DNA of 64,000 nucleotides from an uncultured Collinsella sp. (GCA_900545615.1 UQZM01000001.1:44469-108468), one strand, 5' to 3'. Shown: positions 7,775-18,322, counted from the first letter of the stretch. The notes: generated by a model not told the origin, from the sequence alone. Numbers and translations are program-made.

Positions 7775-10502
7775 GAATCTCGATCTCCTCGGCGGGCAGG
7801 GTAAAACGGAAGACGGCCCCACGGGGGTGGTTGTCGCGAACTTCGATGACACCGCCATGCGCCTCCACGATGGAACGGCAGAGTGACAGCCCAAGGCCGA
7901 TGCTTCGACGCGAATCCACGGGCCGCGTATTGCTTGAGGTGAAGAAGCGCTCAAAGATATGAGGCTTGTCGCAGTCTGCCACACCCGGCCCATCGTCTGC
8001 GACGTCCACCACGACGAACGCACCCTCGCGACGTGCGCTGATGGTGACAGTCGAGTCCTCGGGCGTGTATTTGAAAGCGTTCATGATGAGATTCGTAAGC
8101 ACCTGCATGATGAGATGGACGTCGATGCGTACCAGCAGGATGTCGTCAGTGTGGTCGATGGTGACGGTACGTCCATGCGATGCTTGGGCGACATGGCTGA
8201 GGGCGGCCTCGATGACCTCGTCGATGAGCTCGGATGTTAAGTTGAGGCGAATGGTGCCGTCCTTGACGCGTGTGATGGCGAGGAGGTTCTCCACGGTATC
8301 GATAAGCCAGAGGGAGTCGTCGTAGATGGCATCGGCAAGATCGCAGCGTTGTTCGAGGCTGAGCTTCTCGTCACTCTTCCGAAGGATTGCCGCAGATCCG
8401 GATATAGCCGTGAGGGGTGTCCTCAAATCGTGGCCGATGGAGCGCAAAAGGTTGGCGCGCAGCTGCTCGTTTTTCGCCAAGACCGCAGCCTCTTCGCGCT
8501 CTTGCGCCGCCCGATCGCTTTCGAGCGCCAAGGCGCATTCACCTACGATAGATAGGACGATCGAATGCTCGAAGGCTTCGATCTCGCGCCCCTCCAGGGC
8601 GATACCGATGACACCGAATACCTTGTCGCCGGTGCGAACCGCGAGGTAGAGACAGCGCGCCTCAGGCAGGGTCCGCGTGCTTGCGCCCGCGCGCTTGTTG
8701 TTGGTGTAGGTCCAGGTTGCAACGGCGCGCTCGTAGTCGGTGAGCAGCGACGCGGATCGGTTTTCGGTGCCAGCGGACTCATAGAGCGCCTTGCCGAGCG
8801 TGCCGTGTTCGGCGGGGTAGAAGACCACGTCGAGTTTTAGCAGTTTGACGAGTTGGTTCATGGCGACGCGGGCGCACTCCTCCGCGCTATGGGCTTGCTG
8901 CAAGAGCTGGTTCGTTTCGAGGAGTACGCGCGTTTTGAATGCGTTCTCGGCGGATGTACGGGCGTTGTCGGCGATGCGCGCAGTTAACTCGCCGGCGACC
9001 ATAGCGGTAGCGAACATGATGCCGAACGTGACCAGATAGCTTCGGTCGTAGCTGGCGAGCGAAAACAGAGGTGTGACGAAGCAGAAGTTGTAAAGCACTA
9101 CAGAGAGCACGCTCGATACGATCGTGCAGATACGCCCCGTCGTGGTGACGGCGGTCAGCAGGGCCGTGAGGATATAGAGGGATATGATGCTGGAATCGGC
9201 AAATCCCAGATGGCGGAAAGCCGTGCCGATCGCCGTGGCGGCAAGAGAGAGGGCCAGCGTGCGAAGCACGTTTCGGCTGCTGGGCGGCTGCGGGGCGAGC
9301 GCATGGCGGCGTCCTTTGGGTCGGGAGGGCGGAGTCGACTGTTCTGGAATGATGTAAATGTCGAGGTTCGGGGCGAATGTTATGAGCTGTTCTACGAGAG
9401 ATTTGCGGCCGAAGAGGGCCTGACGGACGCTGCTGCGCTCACCCGTGCGCCCCATGACGATCTTCGAAATACCCGACAGGCGCGCGAACTCGGAAATCTG
9501 AAACGCGATGTCGTCGCCATAGACGGTTTCCATATGTGCTCCGAGCTGCTCGGCTAGGGCGATATTGGCTGCAAGCTTGGCGCGCTCATCATCGCTCATG
9601 GCTTGCGTGCGCGGGCTCTCTACGAACAGGGCGACGAGCTCGCTGCGAAACGCTTTCGCCATGCGTGCGGCGGCACGGACGATGCGGGGATTGGTCGGCG
9701 CCGGGGAGACGCAGACTAAGATACGCTCCCTGGTGTAGTAGTCACGGTTTCCCAGCACGCGTGCGGCGTCTGTGAGGTGGCCGGTGCGATCGGCGCAGCG
9801 GCGCAGCGCGATTTCTCGGAGTGCGGTGAGGTTCTCGACGGTAAAAAAATGCTGTTGCGCTCGGTCGGCTTGTGCGGGACGGTAGACGAGGCCGGCGCGA
9901 AGGCGCTCAAGTAGGTCTTCGGGCTCTATGTCGACGAGCTCGACTTGGTCGGCATCATCGAAGATACGGTCGGGGATTCGTTCGCTCACGACAACGCCGG
10001 TGATGGATGCAACCATGTCGTTTAGGCTCTCGATATGCTGAACGTTCACGGTCGTATAGACGTCGATGCCCGCATGTAGAAGTTCCTCGACGTCTTGATA
10101 GCGTTTGTCGTGGCGAGACCCCGGCGCATTCGTATGGGCGAGCTCGTCGACAAGGATGAGCTGAGGGGCGCGTTCGATAGCCGCATCTAGATCGAACTCG
10201 CTGAGCGCAATGCCGTTGTGCTCGATGAGTTTACAGAGCACGTTCTCAAGCCCTTGTGCAAGATGGGCAGTTGCCGGACGTTCGTGCGGCTCGATGTATC
10301 CCGCGACGACGTCGACACCTCGCCGCTTGGCGGCGTGGGCGGCTTGAAGCATTGCATAGGTTTTGCCTGTGCCAGCAGCGTAGCCAAAGAAAATCTTGAG
10401 GTGTCCCCGGCTGGTTCGAGCGTCATCGGCGACCTCGTCTTTCTCAATTGCCTTGAGGATGAGGTCTGGATTGACGCGAGTGTCCGATGCGTCGCGCTGC
10501 AT
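7767..10502 (-). CDS. kdpD: KdpD sensor histidine kinase
   Basis: Membrane sensor kinase of about 911 residues. Domains in order: KdpD N-terminal domain with Walker A GYAAGTGKT and Walker B LILVDELAH; a Usp-like domain with RILVCVSPAPTNPRIVR; four membrane helices (DUF4118 type) around residues 410-510; a GAF-like region; HisKA with the phospho-histidine in SIGHDLRTPLTAI; and HATPase_c with NAFKYTPED, DDGPGV and GLGLSL. The ATG at 10502 is preceded by AGAAAGG; an in-frame start 32 codons upstream has no such site. It controls the adjacent kdpE and, through it, kdpFABC. All catalytic motifs look intact. Confidence 0.95.
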   Translation of the reverse strand: MQRDASDTRVNPDLILKAIEKDEVADDARTSRGHLKIFFGYAAGTGKTYAMLQAAHAAKRRGVDVVAGYIEPHERPATAHLAQGLENVLCKLIEHNGIALSEFDLDAAIERAPQLILVDELAHTNAPGSRHDKRYQDVEELLHAGIDVYTTVNVQHIESLNDMVASITGVVVSERIPDRIFDDADQVELVDIEPEDLLERLRAGLVYRPAQADRAQQHFFTVENLTALREIALRRCADRTGHLTDAARVLGNRDYYTRERILVCVSPAPTNPRIVRAAARMAKAFRSELVALFVESPRTQAMSDDERAKLAANIALAEQLGAHMETVYGDDIAFQISEFARLSGISKIVMGRTGERSSVRQALFGRKSLVEQLITFAPNLDIYIIPEQSTPPSRPKGRRHALAPQPPSSRNVLRTLALSLAATAIGTAFRHLGFADSSIISLYILTALLTAVTTTGRICTIVSSVLSVVLYNFCFVTPLFSLASYDRSYLVTFGIMFATAMVAGELTARIADNARTSAENAFKTRVLLETNQLLQQAHSAEECARVAMNQLVKLLKLDVVFYPAEHGTLGKALYESAGTENRSASLLTDYERAVATWTYTNNKRAGASTRTLPEARCLYLAVRTGDKVFGVIGIALEGREIEAFEHSIVLSIVGECALALESDRAAQEREEAAVLAKNEQLRANLLRSIGHDLRTPLTAISGSAAILRKSDEKLSLEQRCDLADAIYDDSLWLIDTVENLLAITRVKDGTIRLNLTSELIDEVIEAALSHVAQASHGRTVTIDHTDDILLVRIDVHLIMQVLTNLIMNAFKYTPEDSTVTISARREGAFVVVDVADDGPGVADCDKPHIFERFFTSSNTRPVDSRRSIGLGLSLCRSIVEAHGGVIEVRDNHPRGAVFRFTLPAEEIEIHE

Positions 10503-10746
10503 AGCGTAGCCTTTCTGAAGCGTTGTCCATGCGTGCATATGCGGCGAGGACGCCACTGTATGCTCGCGAGGTCGAGTATAGGCGCACTGCAGCCGCAATA
10601 GTGCTTTCTACCTGCATCTTTACGGCATCTTAAGGTCGTGAGCCCCAGCCCTCACGCCTCTTTAATCCCTAGAAGCGTTTACTGTCCCCAGACGCTTGCG
10701 AGAGCAGGCGTCCGAGACATCGGGCCGCGCGTGAAAGGGGCGGTAA
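10503..10746. promoter_or_regulatory. Divergent kdpDE / kdpFABC intergenic region
   Basis: This 244-bp non-coding gap separates the divergent kdpD and kdpF genes, so it must hold both promoters and probably the KdpE sites. A GACGCTTGCGAGAGCAGGCGTC hairpin occurs near 10691-10713, in the kdpF leader. I could not assign -35/-10 boxes or a KdpE box with confidence. Confidence 0.45.
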
Positions 10747-10833
10747 ATGAACATCCTCATTCCCATCATCGGAGTCGTCTGCATTGGACTCCTTATCTAT
10801 TACATCTACATTCTGATGAGGAGTGATTCGTAA
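10747..10833 (+). CDS. kdpF: KdpF small membrane subunit
   Basis: A 28-residue hydrophobic peptide (begins MNILIPIIGVVCIGLLIYY) forming one membrane helix with a short charged end MRSDS. KdpF stabilises the KdpFABC potassium pump in E. coli, where it is 29 residues. AAAGGGG lies ahead of the ATG and the stop codon is 3 bases before kdpA. Size, position and composition all match KdpF. Confidence 0.9.
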   Translation: MNILIPIIGVVCIGLLIYYIYILMRSDS

Positions 10834-10836
10834 ACT

Positions 10837-12660
10837 ATGGACGCTGCGATTCAGTACATCGTGTACTTTGCCGTGCTCGTCGTCCTGGCCGTTCCGCTCG
10901 GTCGGTTCATGGCCCATATCATGGATGGTGAGCATACGTTCCTGTCGCCTGTGATTGCTCCTGTGGAGCGCGGCGTCTATCGTCTGCTTCGCATCGACGC
11001 GGCAGAGCAGATGGGGTGTAGGCGCTATCTGGCGAGCGTGCTGGTCTTTTCGGGGATCGGCCTCGTGGCTCTTGTGGCACTCCAGGCGCTTCAGTCCTTC
11101 TTGCCAGGCAATCCCCAGCACCTGCCGGGTGTGTCATTGGACCTGTCGTTCAACACGGCTGCTTCCTTCATAACCAACACCAACTGGCAATCCTATTCCG
11201 GTGAGACCACCCTGTCCTACCTTGTGCAGTTCATGGGCCTCACCGTGCAGAACTTCGTTTCCGCTGGCACCGGTATCGCGGTCATGTTCGCGCTGATCCG
11301 CGGCTTCCGTCAGGTCAAGGAGCAGGGTCTAGGTTCCTTCTGGGTCGACCTCACCCGCACCGTCCTGTATGTGCTCATCCCGCTGAACCTCGTGTTCGGC
11401 ATCTGCCTGGCTGCCGGTGGCGTCATCTCCAACTTCCAGCCGGCTCAGAAGGCTGAGCTCGTAGAGCCCGTCGCTGTTCAGCCTAATGCAGACGGCGGCT
11501 GGAGCGTCATCGACGGCGCCCAGATCGAGGGCGACGCGGTCAAGGTCGACGGCAAGGTTGTCGAGGGCGCGCGCGTGGTCACCGAGCAGTTCCTGCCCCA
11601 GGGTCCCGCGGCTCCCCAGGTCGCCATCAAGCAGTCCGGCACCAACGGAGGCGGCTTCTTCGGCGTGAACTCCGCCCATCCGTATGAGAACCCCAGTGCC
11701 TTCACCAACATCATCGAGATGACCAGCCTGCTGCTGATCCCGGCCGCCTGTTGCTTCACCTTCGGTATCGGCGTCAAGAACACCAAGCAGGGCAAGGCCA
11801 TCTTTGCCGCCATGTTCATCCTGCTGGTGATCTTCACCGGCATCATCGCCGTCAACGAGCATGCGGGCACCCCGCAGCTGGCCGATGGCGGAGCGGTCAA
11901 TATCGAGATGACCGACGGCCAGGCCGGCGGCAACATGGAGGGCAAGGAGAGCCGCTTTGGCATCGCCTCCTCTTCCACCTGGTCCGCTTTCACGACGGCT
12001 GCTTCCAACGGCTCGGTTAACTCCATGCACGACTCCTACACCCCGCTGGGCGGTTTTGTCCAGATGCTCCAGATTGCTCTGGGCGAGGTCGTCTTCGGCG
12101 GCGTGGGCTGCGGCCTGTACGGCATGATCGGCTTCGCCATCCTCACAGTGTTCATCGCCGGCCTCATGGTCGGACGCACGCCTGAGTTCCTGGGCAAGAA
12201 GATCGAGCCGGGCGAGATGCGCTGGGCGGTTGTCCTGTGCTTGGCAACTCCGTTTGCCATTCTGGTGTGCTCGGCCATCGCCTGCATGGTGCCCGGTCTT
12301 GCCGACCAGCTCAACAACGGTGGCGCGCACGGCTTCTCCGAGGTGCTGTATGCCTTCACCTCATGCGGCGGCAACAACGGCTCGGCGTTTGCAGGCATGA
12401 ACTGCAACATTCCCTGGATCAACGTCATGCTCGGCCTCGAGACGCTGTTCGCCCGCTTCATGCCCATCATCGGTACGCTGGCTATCGCCGGCTCGCTGGC
12501 CAAGAAGGGTAAGGTCGCCGAGAGCGCCGGTACCCTGTCTACCACCAACGGCATGTTCGTATTCCTGCTCGTGTTCATCGTTCTGCTGATCGGTGCCCTG
12601 AGCTTCTTCCCGGCCCTGGCGCTTGGCCCCGTTGCCGAGTTCTTCCAGATGATTGCGTAA
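10837..12660 (+). CDS. kdpA: KdpA, potassium-binding channel subunit
   Basis: Membrane subunit of the Kdp P-type ATPase, carrying the K+ selectivity filter. At 607 residues it is longer than the E. coli protein (557); part of the extra length is an insert around residues 200-250 rich in Val, Asp and Gly. Pore-loop motifs are present: [32 protein letters not shown] and [13 protein letters not shown]. The gene sits between kdpF and kdpB. Function is certain by family and operon; whether the insert, which appears to be extracytoplasmic, matters is unknown. Confidence 0.95.
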   Translation: MDAAIQYIVYFAVLVVLAVPLGRFMAHIMDGEHTFLSPVIAPVERGVYRLLRIDAAEQMGCRRYLASVLVFSGIGLVALVALQALQSFLPGNPQHLPGVSLDLSFNTAASFITNTNWQSYSGETTLSYLVQFMGLTVQNFVSAGTGIAVMFALIRGFRQVKEQGLGSFWVDLTRTVLYVLIPLNLVFGICLAAGGVISNFQPAQKAELVEPVAVQPNADGGWSVIDGAQIEGDAVKVDGKVVEGARVVTEQFLPQGPAAPQVAIKQSGTNGGGFFGVNSAHPYENPSAFTNIIEMTSLLLIPAACCFTFGIGVKNTKQGKAIFAAMFILLVIFTGIIAVNEHAGTPQLADGGAVNIEMTDGQAGGNMEGKESRFGIASSSTWSAFTTAASNGSVNSMHDSYTPLGGFVQMLQIALGEVVFGGVGCGLYGMIGFAILTVFIAGLMVGRTPEFLGKKIEPGEMRWAVVLCLATPFAILVCSAIACMVPGLADQLNNGGAHGFSEVLYAFTSCGGNNGSAFAGMNCNIPWINVMLGLETLFARFMPIIGTLAIAGSLAKKGKVAESAGTLSTTNGMFVFLLVFIVLLIGALSFFPALALGPVAEFFQMIA

Positions 12661-12676
12661 AGGAGGGCGCAGATTT

Positions 12677-14731
12677 ATGACTATGCAAAAAGACATGATG
12701 GGCCGCGCGGTCCGCGACTCGTTTGCCAAGCTGGATCCTCGCGTCCAGATTCAAAACCCGGTCATGTTCCTGGTGTGGCTTTCCGCCGTCATGACCTCCG
12801 TCCTGGCCGTCGCTTCCATTTTCGGTGTGCAGGACGCGGGTGTGCCCACCTACTATGTGGTCGCCATCGCGGTCATTCTGTGGCTCACCGACCTGTTCTC
12901 GAACTTCGCCGAGGCGCTTGCCGAGGGCCGCGGTAAGGCCCAGGCCGATTCCCTGCGTGCGGCCAAGAAGGATGTCGAGGCCCATCGCATCGAGTCCGTT
13001 GAGGACAAGGAGCACTTCACCGTCGTTCCCGGCACCGAGCTCACGCGCGGCGACCTGGTGATCGTACGCGCCGGCGAGCAGATTCCCGGCGACGGCGACG
13101 TCATCGAGGGTGCTGCTTCCGTTGACGAGTCCGCCATCACCGGCGAGTCCGCCCCCGTAGTCCGCGAGGCCGGCGGCGACCGCTCTGCCGTTACCGGCGG
13201 TACCACGGTGCTGTCCGACTGGATCATCGTCAAGATTTCCAGTGAGCCCGGCCAGAGCTTCCTGGACAAGATGATCGCGATGGTCGAGGGTGCCGCGCGC
13301 AAGAAGACCCCTAATGAGATCGCTCTGGAGATCTTCCTGGTGGCCCTCTCCATCGTCTTTATCCTGGTCACGCTGGCCCTGTATTGTTACTCCTGCTTCT
13401 CGGTCGGTCTTAACGACATGGTCAACCCCACGGCCGTGACCACGCTCGTGGCGCTGCTCGTGTGCCTGGCTCCCACTACCATCGGCGCCCTTCTGTCCGC
13501 CATCGGCATCGCCGGCATGAGCCGTCTGAACGAGGCCAACGTGCTGGCCATGTCCGGCCGCGCCATCGAGGCCGCCGGCGACGTCGACATCCTCATGCTC
13601 GACAAGACCGGCACCATCACCCTGGGTAACCGCCAAGCCGCCGAGTTCATCCCGGTCGACGGCATCGATCCCGCGGAGCTGGCCGATGCCGCCCAGCTTT
13701 CCTCGCTGGCCGACGAGACCCCCGAAGGCCGTTCCATCGTCGTGCTCGCCAAGGAGCAGTTCGGTCTGCGCGGCCGCACACTCGAGGATAAGGGTATGGA
13801 GTTCATCCCCTTCACCGCGGCGACCCGCATGTCCGGTGTGAACTACGAGGGCAATGAGATCCGCAAGGGCGCTGCCGATTCCGTGCGCACCTATGTGGAG
13901 GCAGCCGGCGGCGTGTTCTCCCAGGAGTGCGACGAGGCCGTCGAGCGCATCGCCAAGGCCGGCGGCACCCCGCTGGTCGTGACCAAGAACTGCCGCGTGC
14001 TGGGCGTTGTGTACCTCAAGGACATCATCAAGTCCGGCGTTAAGGAGAAGTTCGCCGACCTGCGCAAGATGGGCATCAAGACCATCATGGTGACGGGCGA
14101 CAACCCGCTCACCGCCGCGGCAATCGCCGCCGAGGCCGGCGTTGACGACTTCCTGGCCGAGGCCACCCCTGAAGGCAAGCTCGAGAAGATCCGCGAGTTC
14201 CAGCGTGAGGGGCACCTGGTCGCCATGACCGGCGACGGCACCAACGACGCGCCCGCTCTGGCCCAGGCCGACGTCGCCGTGGCCATGAACACGGGCACCC
14301 AGGCTGCCAAGGAGGCCGGCAACATGGTCGACCTCGACTCCAGCCCCACCAAGCTCATCGAGGTCGTGCGTATCGGCAAGCAGCTGCTCATGACCCGCGG
14401 TTCGCTCACGACCTTCTCGGTGGCCAACGACATGGCGAAGTACTTCGCTATCATCCCGGCCCTGTTCTCGCCGATCTACCCCGGGTTGGACGCCCTCAAC
14501 ATCCTCGGTCTGGCAAGCCCGCTGTCCGCGGTTCTTTCGGCCATCATCTATAACGCGCTCGTTATCGTCGCGCTGATCCCGGCCGCGCTGAAGGGCGTTA
14601 AGTACCGCGAGGTCCCGTCCGGACAGCTGCTGACCCACAACCTGCTCGTGTGGGGTCTGGGCGGCATCGTTGCCCCGTTCGTATTCATCAAGCTCATCGA
14701 CATGCTGCTCGCGTTCTGCGGCATTATGTAA
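12677..14731 (+). CDS. kdpB: KdpB, P-type ATPase catalytic subunit
   Basis: ATP-hydrolysing subunit of the Kdp potassium pump, 684 residues. Visible motifs: the actuator loop ITGESAPV, the phosphorylated Asp in MLDKTGTIT, and [20 protein letters not shown]. Membrane helices occur at both ends and around residues 210-290. AGGAGGG nine bases before the ATG at 12677 fixes the start and overlaps the kdpA end region. Together with KdpA, KdpC and KdpF it imports K+ against a gradient when external K+ is low. Confidence 0.97.
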   Translation: MTMQKDMMGRAVRDSFAKLDPRVQIQNPVMFLVWLSAVMTSVLAVASIFGVQDAGVPTYYVVAIAVILWLTDLFSNFAEALAEGRGKAQADSLRAAKKDVEAHRIESVEDKEHFTVVPGTELTRGDLVIVRAGEQIPGDGDVIEGAASVDESAITGESAPVVREAGGDRSAVTGGTTVLSDWIIVKISSEPGQSFLDKMIAMVEGAARKKTPNEIALEIFLVALSIVFILVTLALYCYSCFSVGLNDMVNPTAVTTLVALLVCLAPTTIGALLSAIGIAGMSRLNEANVLAMSGRAIEAAGDVDILMLDKTGTITLGNRQAAEFIPVDGIDPAELADAAQLSSLADETPEGRSIVVLAKEQFGLRGRTLEDKGMEFIPFTAATRMSGVNYEGNEIRKGAADSVRTYVEAAGGVFSQECDEAVERIAKAGGTPLVVTKNCRVLGVVYLKDIIKSGVKEKFADLRKMGIKTIMVTGDNPLTAAAIAAEAGVDDFLAEATPEGKLEKIREFQREGHLVAMTGDGTNDAPALAQADVAVAMNTGTQAAKEAGNMVDLDSSPTKLIEVVRIGKQLLMTRGSLTTFSVANDMAKYFAIIPALFSPIYPGLDALNILGLASPLSAVLSAIIYNALVIVALIPAALKGVKYREVPSGQLLTHNLLVWGLGGIVAPFVFIKLIDMLLAFCGIM

Positions 14732-14743
14732 GTGGAGGTTTGT

Positions 14744-15334
14744 ATGTTCAAAGGTGTTGCATCGCGCGCACTGGGCGTGTTCGCGCTGTTTACCGTTGTC
14801 TGCGGCCTGGGCTATACGCTCGTCGTGACCGGCATCGCCCAGGTTGCGTTCCCGTATCAGGCGAACGGTTCGCTCATCAAGGTCGACGACAAGATTGTGG
14901 GCTCCGAGCTGATCGGCCAGAACTTCGAGGATGAGGACCACATGTGGGGCCGCATCCAGAACGTGACTATCGTCGAGGGGGAGGACGGCGGGCTCATGGC
15001 CTACGGCACCCCGTCCAATTTGTCCCCGGCGAGTGAGGAGTACCGGCAGCTTGTGGACGCGCGCGTCGAGAAGATTCGCGCCTTCAACCCCGATGCCGGC
15101 ATGGATGCCGTGCCCGTCGACCTGGTGACGTGTTCCGGCTCAGGGCTCGACCCCGATATCTCTCCCGATGCCGCCGAGTACCAGGTACCGCGCCTGGCGA
15201 AGGCCACGGGCAAGAGCGAAGGCGAGGTGCGCGAGATCATCGCCCAGTGCACCAAGGGCCGATTCCTGGGCGTGTTCGGCGAGCCCACGGTCAACGTGCT
15301 CAAGGTGAACCTTATGCTGGACGGCGCGCTGTAG
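14744..15334 (+). CDS. kdpC: KdpC subunit of potassium-transporting ATPase
   Basis: Single-pass subunit of 196 residues, the usual KdpC length. The N-terminal hydrophobic helix (about residues 8-30) is followed by the periplasmic-type domain with NGSLIKVDDKIVGSELIGQNF and the conserved VTCSGSGLDPDISPDAAEYQ. GGAGG precedes the ATG at 14744, 12 bases after the kdpB stop. It is the last gene of kdpFABC; a hairpin repeat with a T-run follows about 65 bp downstream and could act as terminator. Confidence 0.96.
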   Translation: MFKGVASRALGVFALFTVVCGLGYTLVVTGIAQVAFPYQANGSLIKVDDKIVGSELIGQNFEDEDHMWGRIQNVTIVEGEDGGLMAYGTPSNLSPASEEYRQLVDARVEKIRAFNPDAGMDAVPVDLVTCSGSGLDPDISPDAAEYQVPRLAKATGKSEGEVREIIAQCTKGRFLGVFGEPTVNVLKVNLMLDGAL

Positions 15335-15397
15335 GTGAGGGAGTGGCGGATGAGGGCATGACTGACTATCTGAGCCCTCAATTCCACTCCGCCCATC

Positions 15398-15469
15398 AGT
15401 TGCGGTGGAATACGGACTGTTTTGCCTGTCAAAAGCCTCATCTACTCCGTATTCCACCGCAACTTTTTT
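15398..15469. repeat. TTGCGGTG hairpin repeat, copy 2
   Basis: Nearly identical to the element at 6989, including the preceding CGCCCATC and the same loop, so the two bracket the 8.4-kb kdp locus as direct repeats. The stem ends in a T6 tract, so it may also terminate kdpFABC. Confidence 0.85.
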
Positions 15470-15582
15470 GTGAGGGTCGGGATTGAAGGTGGGGAGTGCG
15501 AGCGAGTGCGAATGCAGCGGATACTGATACGATAGGTACGTTAGCAACTGCCGCCGAGCGGCTCAAACGAAAGGAACCCTGT

Positions 15583-17532
15583 ATGGAGTCATCCGCCTAC
15601 CCGATGCTCTTTAGCCCGATCAAGGTCGGTACGACCGAGGTCAAGAACCGCGTCTTTATGCCGCCGGTGTCCACGAACCTGGCCGATCATGGCTATGTGA
15701 CCGACGATTTGGTCGATCATTACCGTGCCCGCGCCAAGGGCGGCGTGGGCCTGATCATCACCGAGGTCGTGACGGTCGAGCCCACCTATACCTATCTGCC
15801 GGGTGACATGTGCTGCTACGACGATACGTTTATCCCCGGCTGGGAAAAGCTCGCCGCGGCCGTCCACGAGTACGGCTGCAAGATCATGCCGCAGCTCTTC
15901 CACCCCGCTTACATGGCCTTTAACATTCCGGGCACGCCGCGCCTGATCGCTCCGTCTTTTGTGGGCCCGTCCTATGCCCGCGAGGCACCGCGCCCCATCA
16001 CGGTCGACGAGATTCACGAGCTCACGCATCAGTTTGGCGACGCTGCCGTTCGTATGCAGAAGGCTGGCGTCGATGGCGTTGAAGTCCATGCGGCACACGC
16101 CCACGGCATGCTCGGCGGCTTTTTGACTCCGCTCTACAACAAGCGTACCGACGAGTATGGTGGCTCGCTCGACGCCCGTATGCGCTTTTTGCTCGAGGTC
16201 ATCGCCGAGATTCGTGAGCGCTGCGGCAAGGACTTCATCATCGACGTTCGTATCTCGGGCGATGAGTACACCGATGGCGGCCTGACCCTCAACGACATGA
16301 TCTATGTCTCGCGTCGCTTGGAGAAGGCCGGCGTCGACATGATTCACGTGTCGGGCGGTACCACCATCAAGCGCGGCTCCGCAATTCCCGCCGCCGGTAC
16401 CCAGCAGGCCTCGCATGCCGCCTGCTCGCGCGAGATCAAAAAGCACGTCAACATTCCCGTCGCCACCGTCGGTCGCATTAACGAGGCCTGGATCGCCGAG
16501 GAGCTGATCGAGGACGGCGCTGCCGACATCTGCATGATGGGCCGCGCCAATCTGTGCGATGCCGAGTTCTGCAATAAGGCCGCTGCCGGCAACGCCGACG
16601 ATATCCGCCCCTGCATTGGCTGCCTGCGCTGCCTGAACGGCATTATGTTTGGCAAGCGTATCTCCTGCACCGTCAACCCCGATGTTGAGCGCGACGAGGC
16701 CGGTTACGAGCCTGCCGCCGAGGCCAAGAACGTACTGGTTGTGGGCGCTGGTCCTGCGGGCATGGAGGCGGCGTTCATTGCCGCCAAGCGCGGCCACAAC
16801 GTGGTGCTCGTGGACAAGCAGGACGAACCGGGCGGCGAGATGCGCATCGCGGCCGTTCCGCCGGCAAAGCAGGAGCTCACCCGCGTGATCAAGTATCAGT
16901 ATCGTCGCCTGGCCGAGGCCGGCGTGAAGTGCGTATTTGGCACCGAGCTTACTGCCGAGGACATTCAGCGCGACTACGCCGGGTATGAGGTTGTCCTGGC
17001 CTATGGCGCCGAGCCTATCGCTCCGGCCTTTATGCGGGGCTTTAAGCAGGTCATGACGGCTGACGACCTGCTGGGCGGCAATGCCTTCCCGGGCAAGAAG
17101 ATCGTCATCGTGGGCGGCGGCACCGTCGGCTGCGAGACGGCCGACTATCTGGCTCCGCTGGTCAACGACCTGTCGCCGGCAAACCGCGACGTCACCGTCA
17201 TCGAGATGACCAAGACGCTCGCCGCCAACGAAGGTGGCGCCGGTCGCGCGGTGCTCATCACGCGCATGCTCTCCAAGGGCGTCCACGTGCTGACCGAGGC
17301 CAAGGTGACCGAGATTACCGAGGATGCCATCAGCTATGAGAAGGATGGCGAGATCCACACCATCGCCGATGCCGATACGCTGGTGCTTGCCATGGGTTAT
17401 CGTCCCAATACCAAGCTGGCCGACGACCTTGCCGCTGCCGGCGTTGCCACCCACGTGCTGGGCGATGCCAACAAGTGCGGCAACATCCGCGATGCCATCG
17501 GCGATGGCTACAAGGTTGCCTGCGAACTCTAG
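15583..17532 (+). CDS. NADH:flavin oxidoreductase, 2-enoate/dienoyl-CoA reductase type
   Basis: Multi-cofactor reductase of about 649 residues. Residues 1-340 form an old-yellow-enzyme TIM barrel (FMN), with GVDGVEVHAAHAHGMLGGFL and VHAAH-type substrate residues. CIGCLRCLNG plus a later Cys form the 4Fe-4S cluster (about 345-365). An FAD motif VVGAGPAGMEAAFIA and an NADH motif VIVGGGTVGCETADYL follow. GAAAGGAA lies before the ATG. The same architecture occurs in 2,4-dienoyl-CoA reductase, 2-enoate reductase and bile-acid BaiCD/BaiH enzymes; the substrate cannot be decided here. It is monocistronic, facing the uronate isomerase gene. Confidence 0.88.
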   Translation: MESSAYPMLFSPIKVGTTEVKNRVFMPPVSTNLADHGYVTDDLVDHYRARAKGGVGLIITEVVTVEPTYTYLPGDMCCYDDTFIPGWEKLAAAVHEYGCKIMPQLFHPAYMAFNIPGTPRLIAPSFVGPSYAREAPRPITVDEIHELTHQFGDAAVRMQKAGVDGVEVHAAHAHGMLGGFLTPLYNKRTDEYGGSLDARMRFLLEVIAEIRERCGKDFIIDVRISGDEYTDGGLTLNDMIYVSRRLEKAGVDMIHVSGGTTIKRGSAIPAAGTQQASHAACSREIKKHVNIPVATVGRINEAWIAEELIEDGAADICMMGRANLCDAEFCNKAAAGNADDIRPCIGCLRCLNGIMFGKRISCTVNPDVERDEAGYEPAAEAKNVLVVGAGPAGMEAAFIAAKRGHNVVLVDKQDEPGGEMRIAAVPPAKQELTRVIKYQYRRLAEAGVKCVFGTELTAEDIQRDYAGYEVVLAYGAEPIAPAFMRGFKQVMTADDLLGGNAFPGKKIVIVGGGTVGCETADYLAPLVNDLSPANRDVTVIEMTKTLAANEGGAGRAVLITRMLSKGVHVLTEAKVTEITEDAISYEKDGEIHTIADADTLVLAMGYRPNTKLADDLAAAGVATHVLGDANKCGNIRDAIGDGYKVACEL

Positions 17533-17541
17533 TCAACCCCT

Positions 17542-17606
17542 TGGTGCATGGGGGTCAGGCTACTTTGCACCAACTTGGTGCATGTAAACCTGACCCCATT
17601 GCACCA
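17542..17606. repeat. GGGGTCAGG-type hairpin repeat
   Basis: Arms TGGTGCATGGGGGTCAGG and CCTGACCCCATTGCACCA pair around a loop that itself repeats the arm start TTGGTGCATG. The related core GGGGACAGG is found in hairpins near 54929, 54987 and 55948. It lies just after the reductase stop codon. Confidence 0.65.
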
Positions 17607-17618
17607 GTCGATAGCAAA

Positions 17619-17654
17619 AAACGGCGGCCGTCCCGTGTTGGGGCGGCCGCCGTT
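17619..17654. terminator. Bidirectional terminator between convergent genes
   Basis: A 12-bp GC-rich stem, AAACGGCGGCCG with CGGCCGCCGTTT, lies between the reductase (+) and the isomerase gene (-). The A-run on one side serves as the T-run for the minus-strand transcript. Confidence 0.75.
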
Positions 17655-17680
17655 TGCGTTCGCTGCGATGGGTCGTGCGA

Positions 17681-18322
17681 TTAGAGACCCAGGAGCTCCT
17701 TGACCTTGGCGATGATTGCCTCGTCGGTGGCGTTGGCGAAGAAGTACTCCTGGAAGTGCTCGCCAGCCAGGGCACCCTTGACCAGGTCCTGGTCGATCTC
17801 GCCCAGGACGTCGACGAGCGGACGCATGGTCACAGCGCGGACGCCGTCGAGGATCTTCTTGTTGCGCTGCTCGGGCTCAACGCGCTCGGCAGGATAGCCG
17901 TTGCCCGAGCCGAAGCCGAAGAGCTTCTCGAAGGTGTACTCGAGGTTGAGCTCCTGGCCCCAGCCGTTCTTGAGGGCGAAGGGCATGGCGACGGCGTTAC
18001 CATCGTTGACCTGGGCAAAGGTGTAGGCATCCAGCGGGTCGGCGACATGGCCGCACAGAACACCGGGGAAGGAGTTGCAGGCGAGCATGGCGCCCTCGCC
18101 GGTGCCGCAGCCGGTCACGACATAGTCGGCAGCGCCTGAGTTGAGCAGCACGGCGGCGAGGATGCCGTTCTGAACGTAGGTGAGCGGCTTGGAGTCGGCA
18201 TCGGCATACATACCGTAGTTAAAGACGGTGTGGCCCATGGGCTCGACAACCTTCTTAAGGGCAGCCTCGATCATGGGGTTCTTGGAGTTCTGAGAGTTCT
18301 CGTTGATGAGAGCGATCTTCAT
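17681..18322 (-). CDS. dhuI: RpiB/LacA/LacB-family sugar isomerase, DhuI-like
   Basis: Isomerase of 213 residues with the RpiB fold: N-terminal KIALINENSQ, the central TGCGTGEGAMLACNSFPGVLC with its active-site Cys region, and HVADPLDAYTFAQVND. Its direct neighbour is an SDR dehydrogenase. The pair matches streptococcal DhuI/DhuD, in which the RpiB-type protein replaces KduI and converts 4-deoxy-L-threo-5-hexosulose-uronate (from unsaturated uronates) into 2,5-diketo-3-deoxygluconate. AGGAAAGG precedes the ATG. The alternative, a pentose- or galactose-6-phosphate isomerase, is less likely in this context. Confidence 0.8.
   Translation of the reverse strand: MKIALINENSQNSKNPMIEAALKKVVEPMGHTVFNYGMYADADSKPLTYVQNGILAAVLLNSGAADYVVTGCGTGEGAMLACNSFPGVLCGHVADPLDAYTFAQVNDGNAVAMPFALKNGWGQELNLEYTFEKLFGFGSGNGYPAERVEPEQRNKKILDGVRAVTMRPLVDVLGEIDQDLVKGALAGEHFQEYFFANATDEAIIAKVKELLGL

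Noticed and set aside
12575..14941. A very long open frame on the strand opposite kdpB (and similar ones opposite ligA, moaC and the reductase)
   Set aside because: GC-rich coding DNA often leaves the complementary frame open. The translated sequences are low-complexity, rich in Arg, Gly, Asp and Val without domains, and the plus-strand genes are unmistakable.
15583..17532. Bile-acid BaiCD/BaiH assignment
   Set aside because: The domain layout fits, but no other bai genes are nearby and many reductases share it, so a specific name is not justified.
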